DNA of 62,991 bases, taken from positions 1-62,991 of the forward strand of contig JABGXW010000082.1 of NCBI GenBank assembly GCA_018675575.1. The letters run 5' to 3'. The notes under the pieces were generated by a model that searched no databases, was not told the origin of the DNA, and saw only the letters and a list, made by a program, of their open reading frames with translations. How positions within the stretch are numbered: position 1 is the first letter of the stretch; each line of letters begins with the position of its first letter. The position numbers and the translations under genes are program-made. Below, one piece after another: positions 37,606-46,256 of the stretch. The DNA is from Bacteriovoracaceae bacterium (GTDB taxonomy: Bacteria; Bdellovibrionota; Bacteriovoracia; Bacteriovoracales; Bacteriovoracaceae).

Positions 37606-38451
37606 AAAATTTTCATAAACTTTAAATTCTTTACTGCTTTCAAACAGGTCTCTACTTTCTTTTTTTAGAGACCTGATTTTTTTGTTTTCAACTAATGGGC
37701 CTAATGTATCTTGATCATCTGCAATAAGTAGTTCTGAGATATAAATTAAATCTAAAGATTTATCACAAAGCATTATATCTTTAAGTTTGAATTTTTCTAA
37801 AATCTTTTCCCAAGTCATATCTTTAATTTTACTACGCTCAACCTGATCAAGCAGATGACCACGATAACTAGTAAAAGTATCTTGGACAAGATTGTATTTA
37901 TTTTCTAATAATAACCTTTCTTTTTCAGGAATATCATCTTCGAAAGAAGTGTAATGATATTCAACAGAATCCATATAAGTATTCATCAATTTACTGATGG
38001 CAGGCCATGAGTTTTCATCGATAAATTTGAACACCGGATCTTTCCACATATTAAATTCTTCTATGTAATCACGGTAAAAGCTAACCACATAGCCTGGTTC
38101 CCATTTGCGCTTTTTGTAGCTATTAAGACCTACTTCGATTTCTATTTCATGATCAAGCCAATTAACCACATCTCCTGTAATGACTTGGGGGAGCTTATGG
38201 CCCGCCTGAAATAAAGCAATTTCGGCCTTATTAATTGTCACTAAAGAGGCCTTATATTCTGCTGAGTCGATGATAGCAGTTGGAGTATCGTCACCTATTG
38301 TTGTATCTGGGGCGTCTCCTACATTTGGAATATCATCAGCTCTAGTCTGAACGGTCTGATCCGGCAAGGCCAGAACGGGAATATCTTCATTTTTCTTAGT
38401 ACAAGAAATTAGAACGAGGATGAGAATGAGGTTAACTATGAGAAATTTCAT
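37588..38451 (-). CDS. Lipoprotein of unknown function
   Basis: A 287-residue product with a lipoprotein signal (MKFLIVNLILILVLIS then Cys17, lipobox LISC), so it is lipid-anchored in the envelope. A low-complexity Asp/Pro/Thr linker (about 25-65) is followed by a helical domain with many aromatic and charged residues (NWLDHEIEIEVGLNSYKKRK, FYRDYIEEFNMWKDP). No family was recognised. TATATT ends six bases before the ATG and only a poor AGG lies between, so a leaderless start is possible. A terminator serving the opposite strand is embedded in its 3' coding part. Confidence 0.78.
   Translation of the reverse strand: MKFLIVNLILILVLISCTKKNEDIPVLALPDQTVQTRADDIPNVGDAPDTTIGDDTPTAIIDSAEYKASLVTINKAEIALFQAGHKLPQVITGDVVNWLDHEIEIEVGLNSYKKRKWEPGYVVSFYRDYIEEFNMWKDPVFKFIDENSWPAISKLMNTYMDSVEYHYTSFEDDIPEKERLLLENKYNLVQDTFTSYRGHLLDQVERSKIKDMTWEKILEKFKLKDIMLCDKSLDLIYISELLIADDQDTLGPLVENKKIRSLKKESRDLFESSKEFKVYENFLIFIK
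37645..37684 (+). terminator. Terminator of the XRE regulator operon, inside the opposing lipoprotein gene
   Basis: CAGGTCTCTA (37645-37654) and TAGAGACCTG (37666-37675) form a perfect 10-bp stem with an 11-base T-rich loop, followed by ATTTTTTTG. It lies 40 bases after the small exported protein gene and within the coding sequence of the convergent lipoprotein, where it encodes part of SLKKESRDLF. Confidence 0.9.
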
Positions 38452-38457
38452 GAGCCT

Positions 38458-38463
38458 AATATA
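38458..38463 (-). promoter_or_regulatory. -10-like element six bases before the lipoprotein start
   Basis: Reading leftward, TATATT (38463-38458) is followed by AGGCTC and the ATG at 38451. The matching -35 region is poor. It is part of the recurring hexamer-N6-ATG arrangement seen in this window. Confidence 0.35.
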
Positions 38464-38530
38464 TCCGAACTTGCAACGCATTGCATTGCGATTGAAATGA
38501 TTACAGGGCCAGTAAATATCTGAAATGACA

Positions 38531-38559
38531 TTGTAATATGGTCTACTTACCGATATTAT
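38531..38559 (+). promoter_or_regulatory. Promoter of the glycosyltransferase-galE operon, placed for a leaderless mRNA
   Basis: TTGTAA (38531-38536), a 17-base spacer and TATTAT (38554-38559) form a good sigma-70 promoter. The -10 box ends six bases before the ATG at 38566, so the transcript would start at the start codon. No Shine-Dalgarno lies between. Confidence 0.7.
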
Positions 38560-38565
38560 GCCCCT

Positions 38566-39699
38566 ATGATTGAAAAATCACAGAAAAAATTGAACGTTGT
38601 TTTACTTCATGACTGGCTCACAGGATTTCGAGGTGGCGAACGAGTTTTAGAAGTTTTCTGTGAAATGTTCCCTGAAGCTCCCATTTATACTCTTCTTCAC
38701 CAAAAAGGCAGCACATCTGACATTATAGAGTCCCGAACAATTAAAACGAGCTTCCTAAACTGGATTCCAGGCATCCACAAACATTATCGTAAATTTCTCC
38801 CACTCATGCCACTTGCTGCCAGCAGATTGCATATCAGTGAAGACGCAGATCTTGTTTTATCGAGTAGTCATTGCGTAATCAAGGGTGTGACTAAACCAAA
38901 AGATTCCAAACATATCTCTTATATTCACTCACCCATGCGCTATATTTACGATCAGTTTGAAGTTTATTTCGGGGCCCATGCTCCTTTTTATCAAAGATTT
39001 GGGGCAAAATTATTTCGAAATTATCTCACAAAATGGGATTTAAACTCAAATAAAAATGTAGATTACCCCATAGCTAATGCAGAATTTGTACGAGAGAGAA
39101 TCACAAAGCATTATAATATTTCTTCTGATGTGGTTCATCCTTTTGTCGATCTGAAGGACTTTGTTAGTCCTACAGCTCCCACTAAAGAAGATTATTTCAT
39201 TATGGTTACAGCCTTTGCTCCCAATAAAAGAGTCGATCTCGCGATTAAGACCTTTAACAAATTAAAATTGCCCTTAAAAATTATTGGGGGAGGCCAAGAA
39301 GAAGAACGTCTAAGGGACCTTGCGGGAGCAACTATTGAATTTCTCGGTAATGTGTCACGCGAAGACGTGGTGACACGATTTAAAAAAGCTCGAGCGCTCA
39401 TTTTTCCTGGAGTTGAAGACTTTGGAATTACGCCGCTTGAATCTTTGGCCAGCGGAACACCTGTGATTGCCTTTAGAAAGGGAGGAGTTTTAGAAACTTT
39501 AAATGAAAATGTCGCTGTATTTTTTGATGAGCAAAACGAAGCATCTCTCTCTCAAGCATTACATAAATTTATAGAAAATGAGCACCAATTCGATCACGCA
39601 GTGCTAGTAAAGCGGGCCAATGATTTCTCAAAAGAGGCCTTTAGAAAGAATATAGAACAAATAGTTTCTGATGTTCTAGGCAATAGCTCAAGCTTATAA
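38566..39699 (+). CDS. Family 4-type glycosyltransferase
   Basis: A 377-residue cytoplasmic GT-B glycosyltransferase that would transfer a sugar from a nucleotide donor to a lipid-linked glycan. The N-terminal half has VVLLHDWLTGFRGGERVLE and a membrane-proximal basic helix. The donor-binding half has IMVTAFAPNKRVDLAIKTF, IIGGGQEEERLRDLA and the family motif FPGVEDFGITPLESLASGTP, with the two acidic residues of the E-x7-E type. It is the first gene of a rightward operon with galE, a ligase-like protein, an epimerase and an oxidase. The sugar specificity cannot be read from the sequence. Confidence 0.92.
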   Translation: MIEKSQKKLNVVLLHDWLTGFRGGERVLEVFCEMFPEAPIYTLLHQKGSTSDIIESRTIKTSFLNWIPGIHKHYRKFLPLMPLAASRLHISEDADLVLSSSHCVIKGVTKPKDSKHISYIHSPMRYIYDQFEVYFGAHAPFYQRFGAKLFRNYLTKWDLNSNKNVDYPIANAEFVRERITKHYNISSDVVHPFVDLKDFVSPTAPTKEDYFIMVTAFAPNKRVDLAIKTFNKLKLPLKIIGGGQEEERLRDLAGATIEFLGNVSREDVVTRFKKARALIFPGVEDFGITPLESLASGTPVIAFRKGGVLETLNENVAVFFDEQNEASLSQALHKFIENEHQFDHAVLVKRANDFSKEAFRKNIEQIVSDVLGNSSSL

Positions 39700-39722
39700 T
39701 AAACTCTAAGACAGGAGTAATA

Positions 39723-40706
39723 ATGGCCAAAATACTAATTACCGGTGGTGCCGGATATATCGGTTCCCATGTTCTAAATCTACTTGGATCAGAACAGTCC
39801 CATGAAATTATTGTCGTTGACAACCTTTCTACCGGAAAGAAAGAATCTTTATTATATGGACGACATGAAGAATTTGATATTTGTGAAGTTGAAAAGTTAT
39901 CAGCTCTAATGCTAGTAGAAAATTTTGATGCCTGTTTTCATTTCGCAGGATCAATCATTGTCCCAGAGTCTGTGGAAAAACCCCTTGAGTATTATGAAAA
40001 CAACACCAAAAATACTTACGAACTAATAAGACTATGCGTAAAACATAAGATTAAAAACTTCATCTTTTCTTCCACTGCTGCTGTTTACGGTGATCTTGAA
40101 GGTGGTGAATGTTTTGAAGATGGCCCCACAGTTCCCATTAATCCTTATGGTCGAACAAAACTTATGACTGAATGGATGCTTGAAGATGTTTCCCGTGCCT
40201 GTGGAGATGATTTTAACTTTATAGCTCTTCGCTACTTTAATGTGGCCGGCGCCAATGTTGAAGGAAAAATCGGCCAATCCAGTCCAAATTCAACTCATCT
40301 TTTAAAAATTGCCTGTGAAACGGCCTGTGGAAAAAGAGATGAGATGTCAGTTTTTGGATCAGATTACGAAACACGAGACGGAAGCTGTGTTCGTGATTAT
40401 ATCCATATCGATGATTTAGCGGCTGCCCATATTGATGGACTTAAATATTTATTAAAGGGCGGAAAATCAGAAATCATGAATTGCGGCTATGGCCACGGGT
40501 TTACCGTAAAAGAAGTGATCGCCTCTTTGAAAAAAGTGACTAGTATAGATTTTAAAGTAGTGGAAGGGCCAAGAAGAGCAGGGGATGCCGCCGTTTTAAA
40601 ATCAAAAGCCGATAAAATTAAATCTATATTAGGCTGGACTCCTAAGTATGACGATTTAGAACTCATAGCTAAAACTGCTTATGATTGGGAAAAGTCATTA
40701 AAATAG
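39723..40706 (+). CDS. galE: UDP-glucose 4-epimerase
   Basis: A 327-residue extended short-chain dehydrogenase that interconverts UDP-glucose and UDP-galactose (or their N-acetyl forms). The NAD site is [12 protein letters not shown] (residues 6-17). The catalytic set is SSTAAVYG with YGRTK (Tyr-x3-Lys), and the substrate loop has LRYFNVAGA and RDYIHIDDLA. The length is near the family norm. GACAGGAG precedes the ATG. It supplies a sugar nucleotide to the surrounding glycan genes. Confidence 0.95.
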   Translation: MAKILITGGAGYIGSHVLNLLGSEQSHEIIVVDNLSTGKKESLLYGRHEEFDICEVEKLSALMLVENFDACFHFAGSIIVPESVEKPLEYYENNTKNTYELIRLCVKHKIKNFIFSSTAAVYGDLEGGECFEDGPTVPINPYGRTKLMTEWMLEDVSRACGDDFNFIALRYFNVAGANVEGKIGQSSPNSTHLLKIACETACGKRDEMSVFGSDYETRDGSCVRDYIHIDDLAAAHIDGLKYLLKGGKSEIMNCGYGHGFTVKEVIASLKKVTSIDFKVVEGPRRAGDAAVLKSKADKIKSILGWTPKYDDLELIAKTAYDWEKSLK

Positions 40707-41911
40707 ATTCTTTAAGTTATAAATTAACTTTTGCTTCGTTATTTATTTTAACGTTAGCTACATTTACGTCATTATCTTTGTCAGCTGGAAGTCATATTTT
40801 AATTCTCATTCCGGGAATCTATTTCTTAACAAAAAAACTTGAATATTCTCTTCCAAAATCTTCTTGGGCCTTACTTGGAATTTTCATAACAGTCATAATT
40901 TCAGTTTTATTTAATTTAGATATAATTGAAAAACCTTTAAGACATATTTTTAAAGCAAAATATTTTCTCTTCGCTATTCTTTGGGTGATATCATTCAGAA
41001 AATTATTTATTGATCATATTACAAAAAAACAAATTAAAATTTTATTATGGGTTTTTATTATTGCCACCTCCTTAGCTTCTCTAAGTGGACTGATTGGTTT
41101 ATTTGCAGGATTTAATCCCCTTAAAATGAAACCACCTTGTCATCCATCTAGGGCCTGTGGAGTTTACGGGATGTATATGACCTATGGTTATGGAATTTCC
41201 CTCTTTGTTATTTTAAATATAGGACTCTTGATTTACCGAGATAAGATCAAAGAATATCTTCCTCTTTGGTTAATTGTAATCAGTCTTGTGATCAATTTTA
41301 TGGGACTTTACTTTTCTTATGCTAGAGGAGGACTTTTGGCCCTCTTTGTGGCCATTCCTTTTTTCTATTTAAAAAATAATTTGAAACGTTTTCTTCTTAT
41401 ATTATTAACCGGAGGTATTTTATTGGGTGCTTCTGTTCTTTTCATACCAAAGATGAACTCCATGTTTTTAAAACGAGGAGGATCAAATGATCAAAGAATT
41501 TCATTTTATCAAACTGCCGTTAAGGCCTTTTTAGAAAAGCCTATTTATGGATATGGTTATAGGAATTTTGAACCAAATGTCACAAGACTCAAGAAAAAAT
41601 ATGACATTAAATTTGCAAACTACGGGGGACATGCTCATAATAATTTTTTAGAGCATTTAGCTTCAACAGGATTTCTTGGCGCTTTACTATTTATCTTATT
41701 TCACATCTTTTGGTTTCTAGAAATTTATAAAAGGGAAGATGTCATGGCAGCAATCACTTTGCCGTTTATTATAAACTTCTCTTTTTCAGGCCTTTTTCAA
41801 TATACCTTTGGCGATGGGGAAAACCTCTTTTTGATTTTAGGGATTTATGCTCTATCTATGGTAAAATATCCTATGGTCAATCTAATTCCAAAGGAAGTGA
41901 ATCATGGTTAA
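40685..41911 (+). CDS. O-antigen ligase/polymerase-family membrane protein
   Basis: A 408-residue polytopic inner-membrane protein with about ten to twelve helices and a Wzy_C/WaaL-type large periplasmic loop near 250-330. YFSYARGGLLALF and AFLEKPIYGYGYRNFEP, followed by GGHAHNNFLEHLASTGFLG, match the ligase signature with its conserved His and Arg residues. It would ligate or polymerise undecaprenyl-linked glycan in the periplasm; ligase and polymerase cannot be told apart here. The start is uncertain: the first usable codon is a TTG at 40685 that overlaps galE by 22 bases, and no ATG precedes the first helices. Confidence 0.85.
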   Translation: MGKVIKIDSLSYKLTFASLFILTLATFTSLSLSAGSHILILIPGIYFLTKKLEYSLPKSSWALLGIFITVIISVLFNLDIIEKPLRHIFKAKYFLFAILWVISFRKLFIDHITKKQIKILLWVFIIATSLASLSGLIGLFAGFNPLKMKPPCHPSRACGVYGMYMTYGYGISLFVILNIGLLIYRDKIKEYLPLWLIVISLVINFMGLYFSYARGGLLALFVAIPFFYLKNNLKRFLLILLTGGILLGASVLFIPKMNSMFLKRGGSNDQRISFYQTAVKAFLEKPIYGYGYRNFEPNVTRLKKKYDIKFANYGGHAHNNFLEHLASTGFLGALLFILFHIFWFLEIYKREDVMAAITLPFIINFSFSGLFQYTFGDGENLFLILGIYALSMVKYPMVNLIPKEVNHG

Positions 41912-42794
41912 AGATTCAACTAGAGAAATCACCATTTCGTCTGAATTTATTTCAGCAAAAGTGAGTACTCTTGGTGCAGAATTAAAGAGTTTAAAGGATC
42001 TCTCTTTTGATCTGGAATATATTTACCAAGGTGACACTGAATTCTGGGAAAGATCAGCTCCTATACTTTTTCCCATAGTAGGCCAATTAAAAGATGATAA
42101 ATATTCTTTAGGAAATAAATTCTACAATATGCCAAAACACGGTTTTGCTAGAGATAATGAATTTGAAGTCGTGGAGGAACAAAAACATAAAGTGACATTT
42201 AGACTTGGGTATAATGCACAAACTTTAAAAATGTATCCTTTTAAATTTATCTTTGAAATCACTTATATTGTGAATGGTCCAAAGCTTCACTCTGAAATCC
42301 ATATTTTCAATGTGGATAAACAAGAAATATACTTTTCATTCGGACTCCACCCAGCATTCAACATCCCTCTCAGAGAGGGATCTCTAGAAGACTATTATAT
42401 TGAATTTGATGAAAGGGAACCCAAAGGTGCTTATTTCCTAGATCATGGTTTTGTTAACTTTGAACATCAAGACAATAGAACTATTTTTGATGGTAGAAGA
42501 ATTCCTTTATCAGAAAAACTTTTTATGAATGATGCCTTGATTTTCAAAGACTTTATTTCATCCAGAGTAAGTCTTAAAAATAAAATTGATGCGAGGGAAG
42601 TGATAATCAGTACTAATGGTTGTCCCTATCTTGGAATTTGGAAAAAACCAGATGCGCCTTTTATTTGCATTGAGCCTTGGCATGGTGTCGCGGATTCTGT
42701 GAAATCTGATGGAGACTTTTTCAAAAAAGAAGGAATCATTGTCTTAGATTCAAGCAAAAGCTTTCACTCTGAAATTGTCATTCAGGTTAACTGA
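41904..42794 (+). CDS. Aldose 1-epimerase-family protein
   Basis: A 296-residue galactose-mutarotase-fold protein of the LacX or glucose-6-phosphate 1-epimerase type. It shows GAELKSLKD, the sugar-binding PILFPIVGQLKDDKY and PKHGFARD, the catalytic His in SFGLHPAFN and the catalytic Glu in CIEPWHGVAD. It interconverts the anomers of a sugar or sugar phosphate in the cytoplasm. It overlaps the ligase-like gene by eight bases and shares one base with the next gene, so it is part of the same operon. Confidence 0.9.
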   Translation: MVKDSTREITISSEFISAKVSTLGAELKSLKDLSFDLEYIYQGDTEFWERSAPILFPIVGQLKDDKYSLGNKFYNMPKHGFARDNEFEVVEEQKHKVTFRLGYNAQTLKMYPFKFIFEITYIVNGPKLHSEIHIFNVDKQEIYFSFGLHPAFNIPLREGSLEDYYIEFDEREPKGAYFLDHGFVNFEHQDNRTIFDGRRIPLSEKLFMNDALIFKDFISSRVSLKNKIDAREVIISTNGCPYLGIWKKPDAPFICIEPWHGVADSVKSDGDFFKKEGIIVLDSSKSFHSEIVIQVN

Positions 42795-43885
42795 TGGAGA
42801 AAATTGATTTTGTTATTATTGGAGCTGGTGTCGTTGGAATGCAAACAGCTCTTACTTTGATAAATAATGGTGTGGCGCCTGAAGATATCGCAATATTTGA
42901 GCAAAATCCATTTCCTGGAGAGCATTCAAGTTCAAGAAATTCAGGAGTATTGCATGCTGGTCTATATTATCCTCAAAACTCTTTAAAACAAAAACTCTGC
43001 TTAGACGGAAATAGAATGTGGAGAACCCAAGCTTCTGAACTTGGAATCGAAATTAAAAAAATTGGTAAATATGTGGTTGCGACTAATATTCAAGAAATTG
43101 AGGAATTAAATGAATTGTATAACTTCTCAATTAAAAAATCTGTCCCCGAAATATCATGGGTAGGAACAGAAGAAATAGATTGTCTAAAAGAAGTTATAAA
43201 TGTCGAGAAAGCATTTTTATCAAAAAATACAGGGATTATTGATTGTGCTGAAATGATAAAAAAATTATCAGAGTATCTATATAAAAAAGGTGTTAACTTT
43301 TTAGAAAATCAAAAAGTTGACTTAATCTATGAAAATAAAAAACTGAAAATAAAATGTAATAAAGAAACCTTTCGTGCCAATACAGTTATAAATACTGCCG
43401 GTCTTTATGCCGTAGATTTAAGGAAAAGTATCGGATTAGAAGATATTGAAAATAATTATGTTAAAGGGAATTATTTAAAGCTTAATAAAAAATATTTCAA
43501 CGATTATTTAATATACCCATTACCTGAAAAATCATTAAAAGGCTTAGGAATACATACAGTAGTTCAAGGAGATGGAAGCGTTCTTTTTGGACCAAATACT
43601 GAAGATGTTTTTGATGTAAATTATCAGATGAACAGCAAGATCATAGCGGAGATATATTATGGTATTTCAAAAATTTTTAAGAATATTAATATCGAAGATT
43701 TATCTTTAGCATATTCTGGAATAAGATCAAAAATAATAAAAGACAATAAGTTATATAGTGATTTCTTAATTCAATCTCCAGTAGAAAATTATATTGAGGC
43801 CCTAGGGATAGATTCACCAGGCCTTACGGCCTCACCTGCGATTGCGAGTTATATATGCTCAATTGCGATGCGTTCATCGACTTGA
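42794..43885 (+). CDS. lhgO: FAD-dependent oxidoreductase, L-2-hydroxyglutarate oxidase-like
   Basis: A 363-residue DAO-superfamily flavoprotein. The FAD site is FVIIGAGVVGMQTAL (residues 6-20), followed by the family segment FPGEHSSSRNSGVLHAGLYY (40-59) and the C-terminal SLAYSGIRSKI and GIDSPGLTASPAIA. LhgO oxidises L-2-hydroxyglutarate; homologues inside polysaccharide loci may act on another 2-hydroxyacid, so the substrate is open. It starts inside the preceding stop codon (TGATG). Its final 37 bases overlap the convergent transposase gene. A decayed relative lies about 2.4 kb downstream. Confidence 0.88.
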   Translation: MEKIDFVIIGAGVVGMQTALTLINNGVAPEDIAIFEQNPFPGEHSSSRNSGVLHAGLYYPQNSLKQKLCLDGNRMWRTQASELGIEIKKIGKYVVATNIQEIEELNELYNFSIKKSVPEISWVGTEEIDCLKEVINVEKAFLSKNTGIIDCAEMIKKLSEYLYKKGVNFLENQKVDLIYENKKLKIKCNKETFRANTVINTAGLYAVDLRKSIGLEDIENNYVKGNYLKLNKKYFNDYLIYPLPEKSLKGLGIHTVVQGDGSVLFGPNTEDVFDVNYQMNSKIIAEIYYGISKIFKNINIEDLSLAYSGIRSKIIKDNKLYSDFLIQSPVENYIEALGIDSPGLTASPAIASYICSIAMRSST

Positions 43886-44379
43886 GATAGAAAAAGGTCG
43901 TATTTCGATTCTTGTAAATTATTTTCAAAATGCTTCAGCCGACATAAGGGAAACGGTAATTTCAAATGATTGTATGTGTAATGATAAGTTGAATATAGAT
44001 AATCATGACTTTTGAAAGCTATTTTGGCGCTGACAGGATTTTGGTAAATATAAGTAAAAACTTGTTGAAATTGTTTTGAATTTTTAATTAAACTCCAGTG
44101 AAATTTGTGATTAAAAGAGTCTTTTTCTAAAAGAAAATTAAAATAATCAGTATATAAAAACATAAAATAGTCGATATTTGATTTTGGTGTTCTTAAAGTT
44201 AAATGATAATGATTGGACATCAAAACAAATTGAGAAATAAGGACTTCACATTCATGTGCCGCTAGACTTAAGGATTGGCAGGCGGCGTTCCAAACTTTAG
44301 GCATATCAGCTTCAAGCCATTGATCTTTTATGGTTTTAGCAGTTATATGATAGAAATATTCATTTGTTTTAAGAGTCAT
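43849..44379 (-). CDS. REP-associated/IS200-like tyrosine transposase (Y1 family)
   Basis: A 176-residue single-strand DNA transposase-like protein. The metal-binding pair of the HUH class appears as SQFVLMSNHYHLTLRTP (about residues 46-62), and the catalytic tyrosine lies in FTYIYQNPVSAK (about 109-120). These are the two hallmarks of RAYT/TnpA proteins, which handle palindromic repeats rather than moving as full insertion sequences. No clear flanking REP palindromes were seen. No good Shine-Dalgarno precedes the ATG. Its 3' end overlaps the tail of lhgO on the other strand, so it may have inserted there. Confidence 0.85.
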   Translation of the reverse strand: MTLKTNEYFYHITAKTIKDQWLEADMPKVWNAACQSLSLAAHECEVLISQFVLMSNHYHLTLRTPKSNIDYFMFLYTDYFNFLLEKDSFNHKFHWSLIKNSKQFQQVFTYIYQNPVSAKIAFKSHDYLYSTYHYTYNHLKLPFPLCRLKHFENNLQESKYDLFLSQVDERIAIEHI

Positions 44380-44520
44380 AAGACCAAATATAATAGAATT
44401 TAGGGATTTACAGTATTTCGAAGTAAAGCTTATTTAGAAATTCAAAAGTGAATTGATCAGCTAAAGATATACTTTTTGGCACATTCTGCTTTCTGATATG
44501 GATCAATAAAAACTGATAAA

Positions 44521-45837
44521 ATGAAAGTAATGAGAATATTTATTAATTTTATTCATATTTTGTTATTTGTCTTTTCTTCTATCCTGATAGCGGCGGATTC
44601 TGATGTATTTTACAAAAATACCAAAGGAAGCCTAGAAACTGTTCAAGGTTTTTCTATTCCTACTGATTCCTTTTATAAATTAGTTTCTATCAATTCCCCC
44701 TATGTCACGGTCAAGGCCTATGATAAAGACGGAGAAGAATTAAATAATGGAAACGGGCTTGAGTTATCAAAATATTGGTTTGAAAGGGCCTCTGTACGAA
44801 CGAGTTTTAGTGATGTGGTTGAACTTATTTCAAGACCTCTTGAATTAGATCCTGCTGAAGAGATTAGATTAGAAGATTGCATTAGGCCAAATAGAGCAAC
44901 AGATATTATTAGACCAATTGACGGTTCCGCAGATATAAGAATTGGTGATAATTTAGGGTCTTATTTTAAATGTTATCAAAAAAGCAGTTCCGCAATGACT
45001 AGATATAAAACAAGCATTGCTCCTGCCATAAAGAAAATTTCTAAAAATTATATTCAGGCCTGGCAGGCCCCTCTGCCTTCTGAAGAATTTGAAACTCTTA
45101 TGAGCTGTCTAATTTTTCGTGAATCAAGTCATTTTAAAGGAAATTCATCTCCAACTGGAGCTGTGGGAATAGGACAGTTTACAGGAACTGCTATAAGGCA
45201 TATCAAAAAAGTGATTAATCTAAGACCTCAATCTAATTTCCAATCAAGACTTGCCCCGAGAATTGAAAAATTAAATAATAATACATTATCTGCAAGTCAA
45301 AGATCAATTATAGAAAAAGAAGTTGAATTAATAAGAGCAGAAAAAAGAAATTATGAACGCGCTCTGGCGGCCAAGAACTTTTTCGAAAATTATCAATCTT
45401 CAAATAAACCAACTGCTAATCAATTAAATGATAATTACTTTAAAAATAAAGCTAATGACGAAATGGTTCTCGTTTTTTCTATGATGATGGTTATGGACTG
45501 CGAAGTAAAACTAATCCAATCTTCCTCAGCATTATTACCTTCGGACAGACTACTGGCCTGTATGGGGGCCTATAATATGGGAGTCAGGGGATTTTATCGC
45601 TACGCCCTTAGGGGGAATGAATCAGATTCTCTTGGAGATTGGGTGGCAAACTTAAAAGCGTCTTCTTCTTCACAAAAATATGAAACCATTAATCATCTGA
45701 TTTCAATCAATAGATGTGCCAATAAAAATTCTAATTATCCTCCTTGTGGAACAAGATCTTCTTATTGCCAAGATTTAGATAATACAAATATGTGCGCCGA
45801 TCCAGACACTTTAAAATGCAAAGGAGAATGTCGATGA
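44521..45837 (+). CDS. Secreted lytic transglycosylase-like protein
   Basis: A 438-residue exported protein. A signal peptide (FIHILLFVFSSILIAADS) precedes an unrecognised N-terminal part. An SLT-type lytic transglycosylase domain follows, with the catalytic Glu in FRESSHFKGNSSPTGAVGIG (about 199-218) and the closing ACMGAYNMG motif near 355-363. A large helical insertion sits between these motifs. It probably cleaves peptidoglycan in the periplasm, either in the cell's own wall or in prey. The C-terminus is cysteine-rich (CANKNSNYPPCGTRSSYCQD). A second in-frame ATG at 44530 is a possible start. It overlaps the next gene by four bases. Confidence 0.83.
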   Translation: MKVMRIFINFIHILLFVFSSILIAADSDVFYKNTKGSLETVQGFSIPTDSFYKLVSINSPYVTVKAYDKDGEELNNGNGLELSKYWFERASVRTSFSDVVELISRPLELDPAEEIRLEDCIRPNRATDIIRPIDGSADIRIGDNLGSYFKCYQKSSSAMTRYKTSIAPAIKKISKNYIQAWQAPLPSEEFETLMSCLIFRESSHFKGNSSPTGAVGIGQFTGTAIRHIKKVINLRPQSNFQSRLAPRIEKLNNNTLSASQRSIIEKEVELIRAEKRNYERALAAKNFFENYQSSNKPTANQLNDNYFKNKANDEMVLVFSMMMVMDCEVKLIQSSSALLPSDRLLACMGAYNMGVRGFYRYALRGNESDSLGDWVANLKASSSSQKYETINHLISINRCANKNSNYPPCGTRSSYCQDLDNTNMCADPDTLKCKGECR

Positions 45838-46256
45838 TCAAACTATCTTTTGCAATATTGTTAATTTTTCTAGTTACATCTTTGGCCAACGCTGATGTTC
45901 TAAAATCTTACGATGAGTTTTTAAAAACTGGTCAGAAAAAAGAATTGGTCAAATTAGAAATCGCCATCGATAAAGTTTTTAAAGAACTGATGAAAAAAAA
46001 TGGCCATAAAAAAACAAGAAACAAAATTGAAACTGAACTTGATATCATTAAGACCTATTTCCCCTATAAACTTCCTATAAAATTTCTGGGTCGAAATATG
46101 TACTTAAACTGCTATCCAAGCTTTGATCACTTTCTTAATGTTGCAACGAAAGACAATCTTAATAATTGGAAGGACTGTCTTTCGCTTAATTTTGGGAATA
46201 AGCTTCCGAAGTTCCACCAGACTGCGCTTAGGGCCTTTAATAAGCATTCTTACTAA
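45834..46256 (+). CDS. Small exported protein of unknown function
   Basis: A 140-residue protein with a signal peptide (MIKLSFAILLIFLV then TSLANA) and a mostly helical, lysine-rich mature part. Two cysteines (LNCYPS, KDCLS) are about 27 residues apart. No family was recognised. The ATG at 45834 overlaps the transglycosylase stop codon (ATGA) and has AAGGAGAATG upstream, so the two are translationally coupled. A role linked to the transglycosylase is plausible but unproven. Confidence 0.72.
   Translation: MIKLSFAILLIFLVTSLANADVLKSYDEFLKTGQKKELVKLEIAIDKVFKELMKKNGHKKTRNKIETELDIIKTYFPYKLPIKFLGRNMYLNCYPSFDHFLNVATKDNLNNWKDCLSLNFGNKLPKFHQTALRAFNKHSY

Noticed and set aside
44477-44490. TGGCACATTCTGCT as a sigma-54 promoter before the transglycosylase gene
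   Set aside because: GG and GC are only eight bases apart; sigma-54 needs ten.
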